This document shows, in pieces, positions 1 to 5,301 of a stretch of 9,867 bases of DNA. Numbering within the stretch: position 1 is the first letter of the stretch; each line of letters starts with the position of its first letter. A model generated the notes under the pieces. The model did no database searches. It worked only from the letters and a program-made list of their open reading frames with translations, and was not told the DNA's origin. This DNA comes from Pseudomonadota bacterium (GTDB lineage: Bacteria; Pseudomonadota; Gammaproteobacteria; Steroidobacterales; Steroidobacteraceae): positions 1 through 9,867 of the forward strand of contig JAEZCR010000065.1 in the NCBI GenBank assembly GCA_023433465.1. Direction: 5' to 3'. Position numbers and translations under genes: made by a program.

Positions 1-317
1 AAGGCTTCTCGGGTGGCGAGAAGAAACGCAACGAGATCCTGCAGATGCTGGTGCTCGAGCCCGCGCTCGCGGTGCTGGATGAAACGGATTCGGGACTCGA
101 CATCGACGCGCTCAAGGTCGTCGCGAAGGGCGTCAACAGCCTGCGCGCGCCGGACCGCGGCGTGCTGCTGATCACGCACTACCAGCGCCTGCTCGATCAC
201 ATCGTGCCGGACCAGGTGCACGTGCTGGCCCGCGGCAAGATCGCGAAGTCGGGCGACAAGGACCTGGCGCGCGAGCTCGAGAGGCGCGGGTACGACTGGG
301 TGCTCGAGGTCGCCTGA
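1..317 (+). CDS. sufC: Fe-S assembly ATPase SufC, 3' part only
   Basis: C-terminal 104 residues of the ABC-type ATPase of the SufBCD scaffold complex, which acts in the cytosol and uses ATP hydrolysis to open the SufB-SufD interface for cluster building. The visible frame starts at base 3. It opens with the ABC signature SGGEKKRNE (residues 3-11), the form typical of SufC. The Walker B stretch LAVLDETDSGLD follows, with Asp26 and the catalytic Glu27, and then the H-loop LLITHYQRLL with His59. The P-loop and Q-loop lie upstream of the window. The C-terminus ends normally at TGA 315-317, one base before the sufD start, so the genes are probably translationally coupled. The upstream neighbour is expected to be sufB, but it is not visible. 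Identification is firm because the signature and Walker B wording distinguish SufC from transporter ATPases. Confidence 0.95.
   Translation, partial: GFSGGEKKRNEILQMLVLEPALAVLDETDSGLDIDALKVVAKGVNSLRAPDRGVLLITHYQRLLDHIVPDQVHVLARGKIAKSGDKDLARELERRGYDWVLEVA
306..309 (+). promoter_or_regulatory. ribosome binding site of sufD (GAGG)
   Basis: GAGG lies inside the end of sufC, nine bases before the ATG at 319. It supports that start and fits coupled translation of sufC and sufD. Confidence 0.55.
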
Positions 318-318
318 C

Positions 319-1530
319 ATGTCCGTGGCCGCGACGAATAGTTTGCCGACCAACCGCGACGAGAACTGGCGGTACGCCAACCTGCGCGCGCTCGCGAAGG
401 CGCCCCCCGAAGCCGTGCCCGCCAGTCCCGTCATTCCGCGGGAATCGTTACCGCCTGTCATACCCGGCTTCACGCGCTGGGTCTTCGTCGACGGGCATTT
501 CGTGCCCTCTCTTTCCGGCCCGCACTCCCACGCGGGCGTCACGGTTCTGGATCACGACACGGCCGGCGCGGCCGCCGCGCTCCTCGATGCCGATCTCGCA
601 TCCGAGGGCATCGACTTCTCGCTCGCGCGCGCGAATGCGGTGCGCGGCAGGCAAGTGCTGCACGTGGCGTTGAATGAAGGCTCGAAGGCCGCGGTCGAGG
701 TGGTGTTCGTGGCCGCCTCCGCCGCGACGGCGGGAATCGCCTATCCGCGCATGCAGGTGCACGCCGGGCGCAACTCGTTCCTGAATCTCGTCGAGCGGCA
801 CGTGAGTGCCGACGCGAAGGACTCCGTCGTCAATGCCGCGGTCGACATCGCGCTCAACGCGGGCGCGAAGGTCGATCACACCCGCATCCAGAACTGCGCC
901 GATGGCGCGAGCGTGTTCGACACGCTGATCACGCGAGTCGGCGAGAACGCCGACTACCGCTTCCGCTCCATCACGCTGGGGGGCGTCGCGGCGCGCTCCA
1001 CCGCCTTCATCAAGCTCGCCGGCCGCGCGGCGCGCTGCGAGTTCATCGCGGCCAGCATCGCGAACGGCCTGCAGTCGCTCGATACATTCGCCGAGATCGA
1101 ACACGCGGCGCCCGACACCGCGACGCGCGAGGTGTTCCGCGGCATCGCCACCGAGCGCGGCAAGCTCGCGTTCAACGGTAAGATGATCGTGCGCGAGAAC
1201 GCGTTCGACGCGGACTCGGACCAGTCGCTGAAGACCCTGCTCACGGGCAGCGGCGCCGAAGCGGCCGCGCGTCCGCAACTCGAGATCTACACCGACCGCG
1301 TCAAGGCGAAACACGGCGCGACCACCGGCAAGCTCGACGAGCAGATGCTGTTCTACCTGCTGTCGCGCGGCATCGAGCGCACCACCGCGCAGTCTCTCCT
1401 GCAGTGGGCTTTCATCGAAGACGCCGTGTCGAAGATCGAGCCCGCGGAATTGCGCCGCGAAGTCGAGCGGCTCGTCTCGCAGCAGCTCCTCGAAGTCTCC
1501 GCGCTCGGCCTCGTGGGAGAACGATCGTGA
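319..1530 (+). CDS. sufD: Fe-S cluster assembly protein SufD
   Basis: SufD, 403 residues, partner of SufB in the SufB-SufC2-SufD scaffold that builds Fe-S clusters in the cytosol. The N-terminal helical part contains the family pattern ENWRYANLRAL (residues 15-25). The central part (about 110-310) has the repeated beta-strand character of the SufB/SufD beta-helix core. The C-terminal conserved block has NGKMIVRENAF (286-296), DSDQSLKTLL (299-308) and LEIYTDRVKAKHGATTG (321-337). His332 in KHGAT corresponds, by motif, to the SufD histidine that faces a SufB cysteine at the cluster-building interface (E. coli His360). Two residues before it, where E. coli has a cysteine, there is Ala330. This is an observed difference; I believe it is a common variant and not a sign of lost function. 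The stop TGA overlaps the GTG start of sufS. Confidence 0.96.
   Translation: MSVAATNSLPTNRDENWRYANLRALAKAPPEAVPASPVIPRESLPPVIPGFTRWVFVDGHFVPSLSGPHSHAGVTVLDHDTAGAAAALLDADLASEGIDFSLARANAVRGRQVLHVALNEGSKAAVEVVFVAASAATAGIAYPRMQVHAGRNSFLNLVERHVSADAKDSVVNAAVDIALNAGAKVDHTRIQNCADGASVFDTLITRVGENADYRFRSITLGGVAARSTAFIKLAGRAARCEFIAASIANGLQSLDTFAEIEHAAPDTATREVFRGIATERGKLAFNGKMIVRENAFDADSDQSLKTLLTGSGAEAAARPQLEIYTDRVKAKHGATTGKLDEQMLFYLLSRGIERTTAQSLLQWAFIEDAVSKIEPAELRREVERLVSQQLLEVSALGLVGERS
1515..1519 (+). promoter_or_regulatory. ribosome binding site deciding the sufS start (GGGAG)
   Basis: GGGAG sits seven bases before the GTG at 1527. It favours this GTG over in-frame upstream starts (for example near 1404), which would add an arginine-rich tail lying inside sufD. 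Confidence 0.65.
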
Positions 1531-2777
1531 GCGTTTCCGCAAGCAAGGCCGCCCCGGCGGCTTACGACGCGCAGCGCATCTGGCGCGACTTCCCGATCCT
1601 CGCGCGCGAGGTGAACGGCAAGCCGCTCGTGTTCCTCGACAGCGCGGCGTCGTCGCAGCGCCCGCGCGCCGTGATCGACGCGGTGGACGAGTACGAGAAG
1701 ATGCACCACGCGAACGTGCATCGTGGCGTCCACCGCCTGAGCCAGGAAGCCACGCAGATGTTCGAGCACGCGCGCGAGCGCGTGCGTGCGTTCGTGAACG
1801 CGGCTTCGACTCGCGAGGTGATCTTCACGCGCGGCACGACCGAAGCGATCAACCTTGTCGCGCAGTCCTACGCGCGCCCTCGCCTCCAACCCGGCGACGA
1901 GATCCTGCTCACCGCGCTCGAACACCACGCGAACATCGTTCCCTGGCAGCTCGTCGCGGAACAGACCGGCGCGCTCGTGAAAGCCGTGCCGATGGACAAA
2001 CACGGCGTCGTTTCGCTCGACGACGTCGCCGCGAGCATGACTCCGCGCACGCGAATCGTCGCCTGCGCGCACGTCTCGAACGCGCTCGGCACGGTGCTGC
2101 CGGTGCGCGAGATCACGCGCCTCGCGCACGCGCGCGGCGCCGCGGTGCTGGTCGATGGCGCGCAGGCCGTGCCGCACCAGCGCGTGGACCTGAAGGCGCT
2201 CGACTGCGACTTCTACGCATTCTCCGCGCACAAGATGTACGGACCCACCGGCATCGGCGCGCTGATCGGCCGCGAGTCACTGCTCGAAGCCATGCCACCA
2301 TGGCAGGGCGGCGGCGACATGATCCTGACGGTGAGCTTCGAGAAGACCACCTACAACGCGTTGCCGTTCAAGTTCGAAGCCGGCACGCCCAACATCTCGG
2401 GAGCTGTGGGCATGGCGGCGGCGATCGACTACATCGAATCGATCGGCATCGAGCGCATCCATGCGCACGAACAGCGCCTGCTCGCGCTCGCGACGGAGAA
2501 GCTGCAGCGCGTGCCGGGCCTCACCATCATCGGCACGGCGCCCGACAAGGCTGCGGTGATCTCGTTCGTCGTCGACGGAATTCATCCGCACGATCTCGGC
2601 ACGATCCTGGACGCGGAAGGCGTCGCGGTCCGCACGGGACATCACTGCGCGATGCCAGTCATGGAATTCTTCGATGTGCCGGCCACCGCGCGCGCGTCGT
2701 TCGCGTGTTACTCGCGCGAGTCCGACATCGACGCGTTGGTCGCGGCGCTGAACAAGGCTCACGAGGTATTTTTCTGA
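1527..2777 (+). CDS. sufS: cysteine desulfurase SufS (class II)
   Basis: PLP enzyme of 416 residues that converts cysteine to alanine and holds the released sulfur as a persulfide for Fe-S assembly. Visible landmarks are LDSAASSQRP (37-46), HHANVHRGVHRL (60-71), RGTTEAINLVAQ (102-113), HHANIVPW (133-140), the PLP-binding Lys236 in DFYAFSAHKMYGPTG, GGGDMI (261-266), FEAGTPNISG (283-292), and the catalytic Cys374 in VRTGHHCAMP. The short loop around Cys374 marks the class II SufS type. His355 in HPHD lies 19 residues before Cys374. From memory, this is the spacing of the B. subtilis SufS histidine (His342) that takes the zinc of SufU; E. coli SufS, which uses SufE, has another residue there. 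The GTG start overlaps the sufD stop (GTGA) and has a good ribosome site; family length agrees with this start. Confidence 0.96.
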   Translation: MSVSASKAAPAAYDAQRIWRDFPILAREVNGKPLVFLDSAASSQRPRAVIDAVDEYEKMHHANVHRGVHRLSQEATQMFEHARERVRAFVNAASTREVIFTRGTTEAINLVAQSYARPRLQPGDEILLTALEHHANIVPWQLVAEQTGALVKAVPMDKHGVVSLDDVAASMTPRTRIVACAHVSNALGTVLPVREITRLAHARGAAVLVDGAQAVPHQRVDLKALDCDFYAFSAHKMYGPTGIGALIGRESLLEAMPPWQGGGDMILTVSFEKTTYNALPFKFEAGTPNISGAVGMAAAIDYIESIGIERIHAHEQRLLALATEKLQRVPGLTIIGTAPDKAAVISFVVDGIHPHDLGTILDAEGVAVRTGHHCAMPVMEFFDVPATARASFACYSRESDIDALVAALNKAHEVFF

Positions 2778-2778
2778 T

Positions 2779-2782
2779 GGAG
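2779..2782 (+). promoter_or_regulatory. ribosome binding site deciding the sufU start (GGAG)
   Basis: GGAG is eight bases before the ATG at 2791. An in-frame GTG at 2782 overlaps this motif and has no ribosome site of its own, so the ATG is the better start. Confidence 0.6.
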
Positions 2783-2790
2783 TGGGGCTG

Positions 2791-3234
2791 ATGGACCTCA
2801 AGGACTTGTATCGCGAGGTCATCCTCGATCACAACAAGAGTCCGCGGCAGTTCGGTCGTCTCGACCCCGCGGACTCGTCCGCCGATGGGCACAACCCGCT
2901 GTGCGGCGACCGGCTGCACGTCACGTTGCGGCTCGACGGCGACCGTGTCAGCGACCTGCGCTTCGACGGCAAGGGTTGCGCGATATCCGTCGCGTCCGCG
3001 TCGCTGATGTGCGAGGCTGTCAAGGGCAAACAACGCGCCGAGATCGTGCACCTCTTCAACGAGATCCACGAAGTGCTCACGAAACACGACGCGCCGGTGC
3101 CCGAGGACCTCGGCAAACTCGCCGCGTTGTCCGGCGTGCGCGAATTTCCCGTGCGCGTGAAGTGCGCGAGCCTCGCGTGGCACACGCTCAACGCCGCGCT
3201 CGAACGCAGCCCCGCGGCGGTGCAGACGGAATAG
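2791..3234 (+). CDS. sufU: SufU, zinc-type sulfur acceptor / IscU-like Fe-S assembly protein
   Basis: Small protein of 147 residues of the IscU/SufU family. The N-terminus, LYREVILDHNKSPRQFG (6-22), is typical. The conserved ligands are present: Cys38 and Asp40 in NPLCGDR, Cys63 in GKGCAIS, Cys125 in RVKCASLAW. About 60 residues separate Cys63 from Cys125, and that longer spacer, with the length of 147, is the SufU pattern rather than the shorter IscU one. The histidine that IscU carries just before its last cysteine is a lysine here (Lys124), again as in SufU. By family knowledge SufU binds zinc with these residues and receives the persulfide from SufS, doing the job SufE does in enterobacteria. 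It lies 13 bases after sufS, which supports partnership. An older scaffold annotation ('NifU-like') is possible, but the residues favour SufU. Confidence 0.92.
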   Translation: MDLKDLYREVILDHNKSPRQFGRLDPADSSADGHNPLCGDRLHVTLRLDGDRVSDLRFDGKGCAISVASASLMCEAVKGKQRAEIVHLFNEIHEVLTKHDAPVPEDLGKLAALSGVREFPVRVKCASLAWHTLNAALERSPAAVQTE

Positions 3235-3251
3235 ATAGGCCAAGTTTCGAC

Positions 3252-3803
3252 ATGCGCACCTACGACAACGAACCGTTCGTCCTGCAACGTGACGTCAAGG
3301 CAGTCATGGTCCCGGCGGGCATCGAGATCGAGCTCAAGTCCGGCCAGTCTGGCTTCATCACGCAGGCGCTCGGCGGCAGCTTCACGCTGTACATGGAAGG
3401 CAACCTGTTCCGGCTCGCGGGCGCGGACGCCGACGCGATCGGCAAGGAAGTCGTCAAACCACCCGAGCTGCCGCCGAACGCCACCGAGGACGACGTGCTC
3501 GCGATCGCGTGGGACCAGTTGCGGACCTGCTACGACCCCGAGATCCCGATCAACATCGTCGACCTCGGCCTCATTTACGAATGCACGGTGAGCCTGCAGC
3601 CCGACGGACAGCGCGCGATCAACGTGCGCCTCACGCTCACGGCGCCCGGCTGCGGCATGGGCGACGTGCTGGTCCAGGACATCAAGCAGAAGCTCGAGAT
3701 CATCCCCACGGTCGCGGTGGCGAACGTCGAGCTCGTGTTCGATCCTCCCTGGAACCAGTCGATGATGTCCGAGGCGGCGCGCCTGCAGACCGGAATGTTC
3801 TGA
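3252..3803 (+). CDS. sufT: Fe-S maturation protein SufT (MIP18/DUF59 domain)
   Basis: Protein of 183 residues with the SufT layout. An N-terminal extension of about 75 residues contains VMVPAGIEIELKSGQSGFIT (18-37), and is followed by a MIP18/DUF59 domain (about 80-165). Key motifs are YDPEIPINIVDLGLIYE (94-110), TAPGCGMGDVL with Cys134 (130-140), and the C-terminal VELVFDPPWNQSMMSEAARL. The DUF59 family, including eukaryotic CIA2 and bacterial SufT, helps deliver or mature Fe-S clusters on client proteins in the cytosol; the exact chemistry is not settled. The ATG at 3252 gives the family length. Upstream in-frame sequence back to 2901 overlaps sufU and is arginine-rich, so it was not used. 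The ribosome site is weak (AGG at 3237-3239, 12 bases away). The gap to sufU is 17 bases, consistent with one operon. Confidence 0.94.
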   Translation: MRTYDNEPFVLQRDVKAVMVPAGIEIELKSGQSGFITQALGGSFTLYMEGNLFRLAGADADAIGKEVVKPPELPPNATEDDVLAIAWDQLRTCYDPEIPINIVDLGLIYECTVSLQPDGQRAINVRLTLTAPGCGMGDVLVQDIKQKLEIIPTVAVANVELVFDPPWNQSMMSEAARLQTGMF

Positions 3804-3826
3804 CGCCGCGGTAAACTCCTAACATC

Positions 3827-4135
3827 ATGTCCGACTGGGTCGATATCGGGAGCGCGGCGGACCTCGCCGCCATGCAACGCCTGGAAGTCGAATTCGACGG
3901 CTACCGCGTGCGCGTGGCGCGGGTTAATGGCAACCTCTACGCCTTCGAAGACCGCTGTACCCACGACGACGCGCCGTTCGACGATGCCCCGATCGAGGAT
4001 TCGGAAATCACCTGTCCCCGCCACGGCGCGCGTTTTTGCCTGCGCACCGGCGAGGCCCTGTCCCCTCCCGCATACGAGCCCTTGCGGATCTTCGAAGTGC
4101 GCGAGTCCGTGGGACGCATCGAGATACGATCTTGA
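3827..4135 (+). CDS. Rieske-type [2Fe-2S] ferredoxin
   Basis: A 102-residue, single-domain Rieske protein of the type found as ferredoxin component of non-heme iron oxygenases and in NirD-like proteins. The cluster ligands are clear: Cys44 and His46 in CTHDDAPF, and Cys63 and His66 in CPRHGARF, separated by 16 residues. There is no signal peptide or membrane anchor, so it is a soluble cytosolic electron carrier. No oxygenase or reductase gene is adjacent; the gene lies 23 bases after sufT and overlaps the next gene by the TTGA start/stop. The position suggests a role with Fe-S assembly, for example as electron donor or as a client, but this is inference. No purine-rich ribosome site is visible before the ATG, though the start MSDWVDIG fits the family well. 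Confidence 0.9.
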   Translation: MSDWVDIGSAADLAAMQRLEVEFDGYRVRVARVNGNLYAFEDRCTHDDAPFDDAPIEDSEITCPRHGARFCLRTGEALSPPAYEPLRIFEVRESVGRIEIRS

Positions 4136-4653
4136 CCACTGACAAGCCGCAGCGGCTGACGCTCGTCCGGCACGCGAACGCGGAGCAGGACGCGAGCGTG
4201 CGCGACTTCGAACGCCCGCTCAGTCGCAAAGGCCACAGCGAGGCCAGCGAGATGGCGCGGCGATTCCACGAACGCGGACTCGTCCCGGAGCTGATCCTCG
4301 TCAGCGCGGCCGTGCGCACGCGCGAGACCGCGGCCACCTTCGCCAAGGTGCTCGGCGTCGCGGCGCGCCGGCTCCAGGCCGAGGACTCGCTGTATCTCGC
4401 CGATGGCGATCACATCATCGAAACGATCCGCGCGACCGGACCACGCATCGGCCACCTCATGGTCATCGGCCACAATCCCGGAATATCATCCGCGGCGATT
4501 TCGCTCGCACCGGAAGCCGTTACCGGCGATCTGCCCACCTGCGGCACGCTGACGATGACCGTCGACTGCGCGAGCTGGAAACTCATCGACCGCCGCTGCG
4601 TGCGCGACACCGAGCGCGATTCGCCGCGCCGGTTCTTCGACTTCGGGAGCTGA
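4132..4653 (+). CDS. sixA: SixA-like histidine phosphatase
   Basis: Histidine phosphatase superfamily protein, 173 residues from a TTG start that overlaps the Rieske stop (TTGA, 4132-4135). Catalytic residues are visible: Arg13-His14 in LVRHANAE (the RHG-type motif with the phospho-accepting histidine), Arg64 in RTRETA, and His114 in VIGHNPG. The short length with no inserted cap domain and the wording VRHANAE plus GHNPG match SixA, which in E. coli removes phosphate from phosphohistidine on ArcB or PTS-Ntr proteins. The substrate here is unknown. The TTG start is chosen because the catalytic motif comes 12 residues later, as in relatives, and because upstream frame sequence is part of the Rieske gene. 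The next gene starts one base after its stop. Confidence 0.85.
   Translation: MTTDKPQRLTLVRHANAEQDASVRDFERPLSRKGHSEASEMARRFHERGLVPELILVSAAVRTRETAATFAKVLGVAARRLQAEDSLYLADGDHIIETIRATGPRIGHLMVIGHNPGISSAAISLAPEAVTGDLPTCGTLTMTVDCASWKLIDRRCVRDTERDSPRRFFDFGS
4645..4649 (+). promoter_or_regulatory. ribosome binding site of the LprI/MliC-like gene (GGGAG)
   Basis: GGGAG at the end of the phosphatase gene, five bases before the ATG at 4655; it supports that start and coupled translation. Confidence 0.55.
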
Positions 4654-4654
4654 A

Positions 4655-5260
4655 ATGCGACGCGTCACGCTGGTTTCCATCGCACTAACTATCGTGTCCC
4701 TGCTGCCGCTGTCGGCGCCCGCCGCCGAAGGCCCCACTTTCGACTGCCGCAAATCGCAGGGCGAAGTGCAGGCGCTGATCTGCAAGGACCCCGATCTCGC
4801 CGCGCTCGACCGCAAGCTGGACGAAGTGTTTCGCGCCGCGTCTTCCAAGGCGAAGAAGGACCGGAAGGCGCTGCGCGCCGAGCAGGACAACTGGCTCAGG
4901 ACCCGCGACGATTGCTCGAAGCAACCCGACGCGATGCAGGCCTGCGTCGGCCGCGGCTACCAATCGCGTATAGGTGAGCTGCAGGCGCTCTACGAACTCG
5001 TGCCTTCGAAGGGCCCGTACACGTTCGCATGCGCGAACCGCGCCGATCCCATCGTCGTGAAGTATTTCCACACCGATCCCCCGAACGCCCGCCTGCAGCG
5101 CGGCGGTGAAACCGTCGTCGCCTGGGTCGAACCCGGGGCCAAAGGCACGAAATTCGTCGCCCCGAGCGTCAGCTTCCTCAACAAGGGAATGACGGCCCAG
5201 GTCGAATGGCGCAACGACAAATTCACCTGCGAAGTCCAACCCACCCCGGGTGGGGATTAG
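4655..5260 (+). CDS. secreted two-domain protein: LprI-type (DUF1311) plus MliC-like lysozyme inhibitor domain
   Basis: A 201-residue exported protein. Residues 1-23 form a signal peptide (MRR, hydrophobic core, SAPA before the likely cut near residue 23/24); there is no lipobox cysteine, so it is probably soluble in the periplasm. Residues 28-113 match the LprI N-terminal/DUF1311 pattern: FDCRKSQGEVQALICKD, then LAALDRKLDEVF, EQDNWLRTRDDC and a final YQSRIGELQ, with four cysteines (31, 43, 87, 97) that likely form two disulfides. Residues 121-193 resemble an MliC/PliC beta-barrel: YTFAC, a late FLNKGMTAQVEW (174-185), and Cys126/Cys192 as probable disulfide. Lys177 in NKG matches the inhibitor lysine, but the usual SxSG loop reads PGAKG (160-164). 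Lysozyme inhibition is a family-level expectation, untested here. The last residues (PTPGGD) are encoded by a small repeat. Confidence 0.82.
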   Translation: MRRVTLVSIALTIVSLLPLSAPAAEGPTFDCRKSQGEVQALICKDPDLAALDRKLDEVFRAASSKAKKDRKALRAEQDNWLRTRDDCSKQPDAMQACVGRGYQSRIGELQALYELVPSKGPYTFACANRADPIVVKYFHTDPPNARLQRGGETVVAWVEPGAKGTKFVAPSVSFLNKGMTAQVEWRNDKFTCEVQPTPGGD

Positions 5261-5286
5261 GTGCCGGTGTAAAAAGTGGGGATTAG
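5250..5286. repeat. pair of 11-base direct repeats at a convergent gene junction
   Basis: GTGGGGATTAG occurs at 5250-5260 and again at 5276-5286, 26 bases apart. The first copy contains the TAG stop of the secreted-protein gene; the second forms the left arm of the hairpin at 5276-5295. A smaller inverted repeat (CCCAC 5240-5244 / GTGGG 5250-5254) surrounds the first copy. This could be the remnant of a short palindromic intergenic repeat, but only a genome-wide count can tell. Confidence 0.6.
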
Positions 5287-5295
5287 CGTCCCCAC
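5271..5295 (-). terminator. intrinsic terminator of the diguanylate cyclase gene
   Basis: A perfect 7-base-pair stem (5276-5282 with 5289-5295, GTGGGGA/TCCCCAC) with a six-base loop. Read on the minus strand, it is followed directly by five T (5275-5271), and it begins seven bases after the TGA of the minus-strand gene. In the plus direction no T run follows, so it should act mainly on the minus-strand transcript. Confidence 0.75.
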
Positions 5296-5301
5296 CGCGG
5301 A

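Noticed and set aside
1404..1526. longer start for SufS, beginning inside sufD
   Set aside because: It adds 41 arginine-rich residues not seen in SufS proteins; the GTG at 1527 has a good ribosome site and gives normal length.
448..1542. 364-codon open frame on the minus strand opposite sufD
   Set aside because: Rich in Arg, Asp, Val and Glu with no domain pattern; it mirrors the codon bias of sufD in GC-rich DNA, and sufD is clearly the real gene.
1353..2231. 292-codon minus-strand frame opposite sufD and sufS
   Set aside because: Arg/His/Val-rich mirror translation with no recognisable motif, lying fully over conserved coding sequence.
2901..3251. longer start for SufT, beginning inside sufU
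   Set aside because: The added residues are an out-of-frame reading of sufU; the ATG at 3252 gives the usual SufT length.
3812..3817. TAAACT as a -10 box for a leaderless Rieske transcript
   Set aside because: It lies at a plausible distance from the ATG at 3827, and no ribosome site is seen, but no -35-like hexamer is present at the right spacing; too weak to annotate.
4036..4131. longer start for the SixA-like protein within the Rieske gene
   Set aside because: The added residues are an out-of-frame reading of the Rieske gene and push the catalytic histidine far from the N-terminus.
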